From Bipolaris cookei (lineage: Eukaryota; Ascomycota; Dothideomycetes; Pleosporales; Pleosporaceae), in assembly GCA_002286855.1 (NCBI GenBank), contig NRSV01000015.1, forward strand, positions 186,001 to 250,000: 64,000 bases of DNA, given 5' to 3'. Position 1 is the stretch's first letter; each line of letters begins with the position of its first letter. A program made the translations under genes and the position numbers. Below, piece by piece: positions 57,495-64,000 of this stretch. The notes beneath the pieces were generated by a model. That model was not told the origin of the DNA. It saw only the letters and a list, made by a program, of their open reading frames with translations, and ran no database searches.

Positions 57495-58151
57495 GTGTTT
57501 ATGTACACAGCTTAGCGTCTATGAGCCCTTGACACACAAACCCTGGCGGCCGAACATTCCCCCCGTACATCACTGCAACTGATAAAGAGATAGGCGAGAG
57601 CGGCGCTATTCTTCTACCCCTAATCGTTTACCCGCACCGCTCTGTTATCGCCAACCCCATCTTTTTTAACGGGGTCCGCGCTCGACCATCCCGGTATCGC
57701 TGGGGGCACTGATAATGCTAAAGTAAAGTGCGCTACAGGTGCGTGAGTTTGTGTGGGGAACGCGCATTTGTACACAGTACATAGAAGAGAAGGGGTTAGT
57801 TTGGGAATACGGACAAGGGGGGTGCCGGAACTGTGCGCACTGTGCTGGGACGGGTTGAAGCATGTAGAGTATATGCAGGTATGTTAATTCCGCTCTAGAA
57901 TGTGTGGGAAACGCTGATATATATTAATATAACTTTTTTGAGCATTATTTCCCGGGTTGCTAGGAGACGCAAAAACGTTCCGATATTAGATCTTTGCTCA
58001 TTAACCTATTCACTTCTTTTTTTCCTCTGGGGAAAAGGGAAGGAAAAAGGTGAAAGGGTTGTGTTGTTCTGTTCGATATAATTGGAAGTTTTCTTTTTTT
58101 GATTGGTCTGGTTTTTGTTTCCAACACGATTACACGAATGCGATAAGAACA
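57495..58151. other. Permease promoter region
   Basis: No gene seen. AT-rich with T-runs near 57930 and 58016-58025 and an AG-rich leader (58035-58060). Confidence 0.45.
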
Positions 58152-60053
58152 ATGGCGACGCTTAAGATCCGTCCTGTGGCTGAGAAGCCCGTGACGTCGA
58201 TGCTACCGGACGGCGACATTCCCTACGACGCGAAGAAGCCCTTTAACGCGGACGAAGAGGCTTTGGCGGCGCTAGGATACAAGTCTGAATTCAAGAGAGA
58301 GTTTTCGCTCTTCGCCACGTGCGCTGTGAGCTTTGCGATTCTAGGACTCCTCCCGAGTTTTGCGTCGACACTGTTTTTCAGCATGGGATATGCGGGTACC
58401 GCAGGCATGGCCTGGGGGTGGCCTCTGGCGATGATTGGAATCCAGTGCGTGGCTATGAGCATGGCGGAGCTGTGTAGCAGTATGCCTACCAGCGGAGGAA
58501 TGTACTATGCTGCCGCCGTGCTGGCGCCTCCAGCATGGGCGCCGTTTGCATCGTGGGTTACGTGCTGGAGTAACTGGCTAGTGCAGATTACGGGCGCTCC
58601 TTCTGGCAAGTTTACAAACAATTTGAACTTTGGGGAAAAAAAGAGGAATAAGTTGTGCTGACTGTGTGAGCTCTCAGTGAACTACGGAATTTCGTCCATG
58701 ATTCTCGCAGCGGCGAGTATCACCAATCCATCCTACAAACCGACCAACCTCCACACCTTCCTGCTTGCATCCTGCATCATGATCATCCACGGCGTCATCT
58801 CATCCATGCCGACCCGGTGGCTGGCCCAATTCAACTCTGCAGGCTCGATTTTCAATTTCCTTGCCGTCGTCGCAGTCCTCATTATGATCCCCGCCGGCAC
58901 TGATCGCCCTGAGCGCGGCCTCTCCCGTTTCACTCCCTCCAGCAAAGTCTGGGGCACCATTTACCAGGGAACTTCGTTCCCCCCGGGCATCTGCGTGCTC
59001 ATGTCGTTTATTGGCGTCATCTGGACCATGTCCGGATACAGCGCGCCCTTCCATCTATCAGAAGAATGCTCAAACGCAAACGTTGCTGCGCCCCGCGCCA
59101 TTATTGCTACATCGACTATCGGTGGCGTGCTAGGCTGGGCCCTGCAGCTCGTCGTTGCTTACACGGTTGTCGATATCCCGGCTGTTGTTGCGTCGCCGCT
59201 GGGCCAGCCCTTCGCCGCGTACCTTATGCAATGCATGACGCAGAAGATGGCGCTGATCATCCTTGCGTTGACCGTTATTGCAGGATTCAGTATGGGTCAA
59301 GGATGCATGCTTGCGGCGAGCAGAGTCACGTTTGCGTATGCTCGTGATGATGTCTTCCCGCTCAGCAATGTCTGGAAGGCGGTTAACCCGTATACCAAGA
59401 CCCCTGTGAATGCCGTGTGGGGAAATGTCTTTATCGGTATTTGTCTTTTGACACTTATTTTCGGTGGCAATCTGGCGGTTGGCGCATTGTTTTCGATTGG
59501 TGGTATTGCCGCGTTTACGTGAGTTTTGCCTGAGATTCTTTTTTTGTATATATAAGCATGATCTTTTTTGCTAATGCTTTTGTGTTTTCCAGGTCTTTTA
59601 CTATTCCAATTGCCATCCGCGTCTTTTTTGTCGGAGACCGCTTCCGACCTGGTCCGTGGAACCTGGGCAAGTATTCTATTGCTTGTGGTACAGTTGCCTG
59701 CTCTTTTGTCGCTCTCATGATCCCGGTTCTCTGCTTCCCTAGTGTCACTGGCAATGGCTTGACGTAAGTTTCCTCCTTTTTGTTACTACTACTCTTTTAT
59801 TCACACACGGGAAACTGACAACTCGTACAGCGCTAAAACCATGAACTGGACATCGCTTTGCTACGGCGGCCCGATGGCAATCACCATAACTTGGTGGTTC
59901 ATCTCTGCGCACAAATGGTTCACGGGTCCCAAGGTGAATGTTGAGCACATAATGATTGGCCGCGATATAGTAGTGGTAGACGGCCAGGAAGTGGCAAGTG
60001 TTGACGGTAGTTATGGTGCCAATACCTCTTTGGATAAGACTGCGAAATCATGA
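58152..60053 (+). CDS. APC-family amino acid/choline-type permease
   Basis: Four exons: 58152-58605, 58678-59518, 59593-59763 and 59831-60053, giving 562 aa. The first intron has a GC donor (G|GCAAGT; branch GTGCTGAC; acceptor CAG); the others are GT-AG. The protein has about 12 hydrophobic segments with hydrophilic ends. Motifs fit the ACT subfamily of fungal GABA, amino acid and choline transporters (Uga4/Hnm1 relatives): ALAALGYKSEFKREFSLFAT, MAELCSSMPTSGGMYYAAA, SNWLVQITGAP|SVNYG, GYSAPFHLSEECSNANVAAP, DDVFPLSNVWKAVNPYTKTP. It probably imports amino acids, GABA or choline across the plasma membrane; substrate is not decided by sequence. It lies just right of the mariner element. Confidence 0.88.
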
Positions 60054-60546
60054 AATGATACACATGATGATTTTTAGGTAGAAATCCAGTCCTAGGTAGA
60101 TTTCCTATTAGAGAAATTAACATTTTTACATGTTGAATGAATACACCATGAAAAGCCCATAAAATGTTATTTGCATAGTTTGTTGGGCTAATGATACAGA
60201 ATATACCCCTAGAGTGACAAGTCACAGCCTGAAAGTTGATAAACGGGTAACATGTGATATCTCGATATTTGCTTACACCGAATTTATTTTTAGCTCATGT
60301 TGATGTGAGCTTTGCTGACGACTGTCGCTGGAATGAACCGTTTGTGAACAGCAACGCGCGGCTCCCAAGCTTTCGTGGGACCGCAAGACAGTTACTTTTG
60401 TAGTGCTCTGCCCCTCGTCCATTACGCTGGGTCCAGCATATTCTTTTTCAATACTATAAAAGAGCACAGGCAGCTCGTTAGTCTTGTCTGGATTCTTGTT
60501 ATTCTAGCTGCAACTGGTCAGGCATGCCAACATTGTTGTGATCAGG
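60054..60546. other. Spacer, no gene seen
   Basis: 3' flank of the permease gene, then sequence without coding signal up to the LTR. Confidence 0.4.
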
Positions 60547-60951
60547 TGTTACACGGAATCTGGCTATACTTCCCTGATCTCGGTCCGGGTTAGGACGAGA
60601 CGGTAATCTGCGGTAAGCAATGCGGTTTGTCTGGCGATGGTAGTGGAAAAAAGTTATGGATGTAACTGAAGGTAAAGACAAGCCAATTCTATACTAGATA
60701 GTATAACAACGCAACAATCTTGTTAAGTGACTAGTAAGAAGGTACAATTTGATTTGACTAAAATGAGAGTAGTAATGAAAACCATCCGTCCTTATATTCT
60801 CATTGCTTTCAGTCCTGTCCTCCCAGCCTTGGCCGGAGGCCAAGTCACGTGATCTTCGACCCGCAATGATCATTGCCTTCTGACATGGACGTCCCTAGGA
60901 CTTCAGCCTTCTCGTCTCTAGTCAAGGAGAGAATTCTTTCTGTTACTTGTA
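60547..60951 (+). mobile_element. LTR fragment (copy 2)
   Basis: Begins TGTTACACGG and is collinear with 16470-16925 through most of its length, ending at CTGTTACTTGTA without the terminal ACA. It is in the same orientation as copy 1. No target duplication was found, so the right end is eroded or broken by the adjacent pogo remnant. Confidence 0.68.
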
Positions 60952-60984
60952 GAAAAAAGTCCAGCGCTCCACTCCATCATATTC

Positions 60985-61543
60985 AGCTTCAAAAAATGAG
61001 CTACTGCGTCATGAGAACGAGGGACTAAGAGCAGCTCTTTCGCACAAACAGAAGCACAAGGGCAAGGGCAAAGCTCTTGACTTTCAACAGAGCGATGATT
61101 ACTATAGCGAGCTATCTTCTGGTCATCTCGTAAGGTCTGCAAGGCACAGTTTCGAGAGCGCGTATGTCAGCAGGATGAGATGGAGTTGCAACTCCAGAAA
61201 GATGAGGCCAAGAAAGCTCATGAGGAGGCTTGATTACAGCGTCAAGTTGAGCGCGAGGAGAGGCGCGCTGAACGATTGAGACTCAATGAGATGCGTGAAC
61301 TTGAGCAAGCTGAGAAAGCAGCTGAACGCGCGCCAAAAAGAAGCTCGTAACGCTAGAAAAGCTCAACATCAAGCTCCAAAACGCAAGCGTATAGCCCTGC
61401 GAGCGCTTAACTCCAAGAACAAGCGTCAAAAAAGATCGGTGGTGGATAGGGACGCTCCGTCGGATGGAGCTGCTCCATCGCAAGCTCCACTAAAGATCGT
61501 GACGCGGGACCGCAGCGTCAACCTCCCGCAAAAGTTTAGATAG
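60985..61543 (+). pseudogene. Pogo-type (DDE_1) transposase C-terminal remnant
   Basis: Split over three frames: ENEGLRAALSHKQKHKGKGK, then RKVCKAQFRERVCQQDEMEL and LQRQVEREERRAERLRLNEM, then KRIALRALNSKNKRQKRSVV ending DRSVNLPQKFR. Fungal pogo/Fot1-type transposases end in this kind of basic coiled-coil tail and a final (S/N)-x-N-L-P-x-K-F. There are at least two frameshifts and one in-frame TGA. The catalytic part is absent, so only the 3' end of an element survives, next to an LTR. Confidence 0.65.
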
Positions 61544-62107
61544 CATAGATTGATCATAAGCATCTAATTAATGCAACACTAAGTTTTTATATATATCAGG
61601 CTATTGTGTGGCGTGGTACAGCTTCAAGTCTGAGATCGCGATGATGGTGATGGCGGGGCATGATCCGAATCCGGGCTGTAAGGTCTCAGGTCCAGAAGGC
61701 TCACGCAGCTGTCGCATACGCCACCTTTTGCCCCCAGTTCTCTTACTTTGCCCTTTAGTCTTTGGTCTTTGGTATTTGGTCTTTGCTTCTAGCTTGACAA
61801 GCTGCAGACGTAACAAGCTACGAGAGCAGCAATTCGATTGCTGCTCAAGCTATTTGCCTACGCCAGCTTTGCTCAAGCAAGCTACTTACTTTCAGCAAAC
61901 TTAGCCAATCTTCTACTATAGTTAGCTCTTTCTCTCTAGTATATTACCTAGAGATTTCCTGTAGTTAGCTTGGCGTCTGCTATTTTCGTACCTCAAATAG
62001 ATCGTTGCTTTCTACTCTTCTTCCTCCACTCGTTCACTTTCACTGTGTGAAGTCGACCTCACACGGGCACACTGTGCACGGGCATAGTATGACACCACCT
62101 GACGTGT
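61544..62107. other. Repeat-like spacer
   Basis: Low-complexity TTTGGTCTTTGG-type and GCTTGCTCAAGC-type words; no gene recognised. Probably transposon-derived. Confidence 0.35.
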
Positions 62108-62200
62108 CTTTATTATTATTCCATTATAGTCTATGTAGCTCGTAGCCATGTAAGACTTTGGTCGGAGGCCATTCTATGGGGTAATTATTTACAATTTGGG
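62108..62200 (-). mobile_element. Non-LTR retrotransposon 3' end (family B, copy 3)
   Basis: Starts TTATTATTATTCCATTATAG and follows the family B 3' end (25662 and 28874 copies) for about 90 bp. A very short 5'-truncated insertion. Confidence 0.6.
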
Positions 62201-62779
62201 GGTTTGTGGTGTATAGCGGTGGTCGTAACATGTTAAGCAGCTTGCTCAGAAATTTTGCTGTCTTTGCCGGCCAGGGCCGCTACAGCGACTCTACAGGTGC
62301 CAAACCGACGCGGGGGGACGCGCGATGGCCTACAGAGACCGTTACGGCCATTGATGGGTGCATTTCCAGTCCTTTGTGACGATAATTCCAAATATTGATC
62401 TCTCGCTGTTTGTCGTGTTTCTGAAGAAGATGTTGTTCCGCTACAGGGGTTGTCCCCGTACTCTTGAATAGACGTTGCTCCTGTTGATACTTCCTATTAG
62501 AGCGATATCCAATTCTAGCTAGTTTCAAACAATTAACAGACGTACGTAATCATGAAACAGTAACATTGTGTAAATTACATACAGTGGCAAGTAGGTTCTG
62601 TAGCGCCTTGCCGCCTTTCCTGCATTCAGCCGCCGCAGCCTTCTCAGCCTTGCTGCACTCAAGATGAAGGACAGTCTTTGATACCTACGACAGTCTTGCC
62701 GCCTTGCCGCCTTGCGAATCTACGCTGGAGCTTCTGCAGAATCACCACATTCGCTGCACCTTCGACCGCTCGCCGCATC
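62201..62779. other. Upstream region of the NLR gene
   Basis: No gene recognised. Contains a GCCTTGCCGCC/TTGCCGCCTTGCC-rich stretch (about 62607-62712) directly before the NLR start. Confidence 0.4.
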
Positions 62780-64000
62780 ATGGAGGGCCTTTCCGTAGGG
62801 GCCAACGTAATAGCTGTCGTCGACATATCTGCCAAGATTGCATCTCTCTGCTACCAGTACTCGGTGAAGGTCAAGCATGCAAAGGGAGATATCGAGCGCC
62901 TCTATCAAAAGGTCAACGAAATCAAGAATGTCCTCGAAAAGCTTCATCAGCTTCTCCAGCCGGACAGGCTGCGATTCTCTACTTTGCGCACGTTGTCAGA
63001 CCCACTCCAAAGATGTTCTCAAAGGCTAGAAGACCTTGAGGACAAACTCAAGGCCAACCTTGAGCCTAGCAAAGGCCGTAAAGCAATGCGGCGATTTGGT
63101 ATCCGAGCCTTGAAATGGCCATTAACAAGCAAGGAGGTAGAGAAGACGGTTCAGGATCTTGAGAACTATGGGCACACTTTCAGCCTTGCGCTTCAAATTG
63201 ATCAGACGTAATTTCCTGTCACTTCGTTCCAGCGCGAAGGTAGCTAACATTCCCCCTAGGACTCTGATTCAGGACTCGAACAACAAGCTTGATCAGGCAA
63301 ATCAAAGGCTAGACTGGACCAAGCTACCTACCGCTAATGGAGCATCCTACAACTCCTATACAAAAGACGAGAACGCACAATGCCTACCAAACACCCGCAC
63401 TGAGCTGTTAGGCGAGATCACAACATGGGCGAACAACGAAGATGGCAAATGCATATTCTGGCTTAGCGGCATGGCTGGAACTGGCAAATCTACAATCGCT
63501 CGTACGGTTGCCAGGGCTTTCGCCAAGCAAGGGCAGTTAGGAGCCAGCTTCTTCTTTAAGAAAGGTGAAGGCGAGCGCGGCAACGCCTCACACTTCTTCA
63601 CTACCATAGCTACCGACCTAGCGGCCCACGAGTCACGCGTGATACCCGGGATGAGAAAGGCGCTCGAAGAGGATCCGAAAATTGCGGATAAGTCTCTAAA
63701 AGACCAGTTTGAGAAGTTGATCTTGCAGCCACTCATGGAAATAGAGCAGGCTCAGCGACTAGTCATGGCGCCTATTATTGTGATAGATGCGCTGGACGAA
63801 TGTGAGCGAGAAGTAGACATTCGAGCAATCCTTCAGCTGCTTGCTCAGATGAAGCATATCCACCCGGTGCCGTTACGAATCGTAGTGACTAGCCGGCCAG
63901 AAATTCACATTCGCCGTGGTTTTGGGGAGATGCCGAACGGCACATACGAAGGCCTGGTTCTCCACGAAGTACCAAGATCCACGATTGAACGTGACATACG
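62780..64000 (+). CDS. STAND/NLR protein: Helo-like N-terminus plus NACHT (partial)
   Basis: Exon 1 62780-63207 and exon 2 63260 to the window edge (52-bp intron, donor GTAATT, acceptor TAG), 389 codons visible. The first about 140 residues (MEGLSVGANVIAVVDISAKI, ...DIERLYQKVNEIKNVLEKLH) match the fungal N-terminal domain of STAND proteins, related to HeLo-type membrane-active death effectors. A linker follows, then a NACHT NTPase with Walker A GMAGTGKST, Walker B IIVIDALDEC and VTSRPEIHIRRGF (sensor region). The C-terminal repeats (ankyrin, WD or TPR) lie outside the window. Such proteins are candidate allorecognition or innate-immunity receptors. The visible part is open with a normal intron, so the gene may be intact, unlike the HET copies in the island. 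Confidence 0.88.

Noticed and set aside
61286..61543. Independent small basic protein gene
   Set aside because: Its ending and basic coiled-coil match the C-terminus of pogo-type transposases and preceding frames supply the upstream part, so it is a transposase remnant.

Overview
This 64 kb window is nuclear DNA of a filamentous ascomycete, most probably a dothideomycete of the Pleosporales. Genes carry several short introns (43-134 bp) with GTRNGT donors and CTRAC-type branch sites. The gene set is fungal: Kex2, Snu114, PalC, Reg1, calnexin, the complex I NDUFB10 subunit. Repeats look marked by repeat-induced point mutation (RIP). The order-level placement is inference from protein resemblance.

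Left core block (1-15.6 kb). A partial serine/proline-rich gene runs off the left edge. It is followed by kexin protease (KEX2), the rRNA-processing factor RCL1, an RTC4-domain nuclear protein, the U5 snRNP GTPase SNU114, cytosolic acetoacetyl-CoA thiolase (ERG10) and a secreted GH16 glucanase.

Accessory island (15.7-30.0 kb). Coding density collapses. The island holds a solo LTR, an intron-containing tRNA-Ala(CGC) gene, a HET-domain pseudogene with four in-frame stops, and one apparently intact small gene: a four-exon beta-trefoil lectin of the Sclerotinia sclerotiorum agglutinin type with its own TATA box. It also holds a decayed DUF3435 tyrosine recombinase (the family of Starship 'captains') with C-terminal zinc fingers, a second HET fragment of the HET-STAND type, and a stack of nested non-LTR retrotransposon 3' ends containing two ambiguous bases. 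The stack ends about 50 bp from the stop codon of TEL2.

Right core block (30-60 kb). TEL2 and UBA3 are divergent, and UBA3 has a 6-nt exon. Then come a mitochondrial protein, CDC26, a DUF2406 protein, methylmalonate-semialdehyde dehydrogenase, calnexin, a Reg1-type PP1 regulatory subunit, an MFS exporter, NDUFB10, PalC and an APC-family permease. A complete Tc1/mariner element (TIRs, TA duplications, 451-codon frame with five stops) sits between palC and the permease.

Right edge (60-64 kb). A second LTR copy, a pogo-type transposase 3' remnant and a short LINE 3' end precede an apparently intact STAND/NLR gene (Helo-like N-terminus plus NACHT) that runs off the window.

The core genes are unrelated housekeeping functions. 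The functional theme is in the accessory DNA: recognition and cell-death type genes (HET, HET-STAND, NACHT-NLR, lectin) co-occur with a recombinase and RIP-marked transposons. Exon boundaries were derived by hand from splice consensus, reading frame and family conservation. No database search was run.
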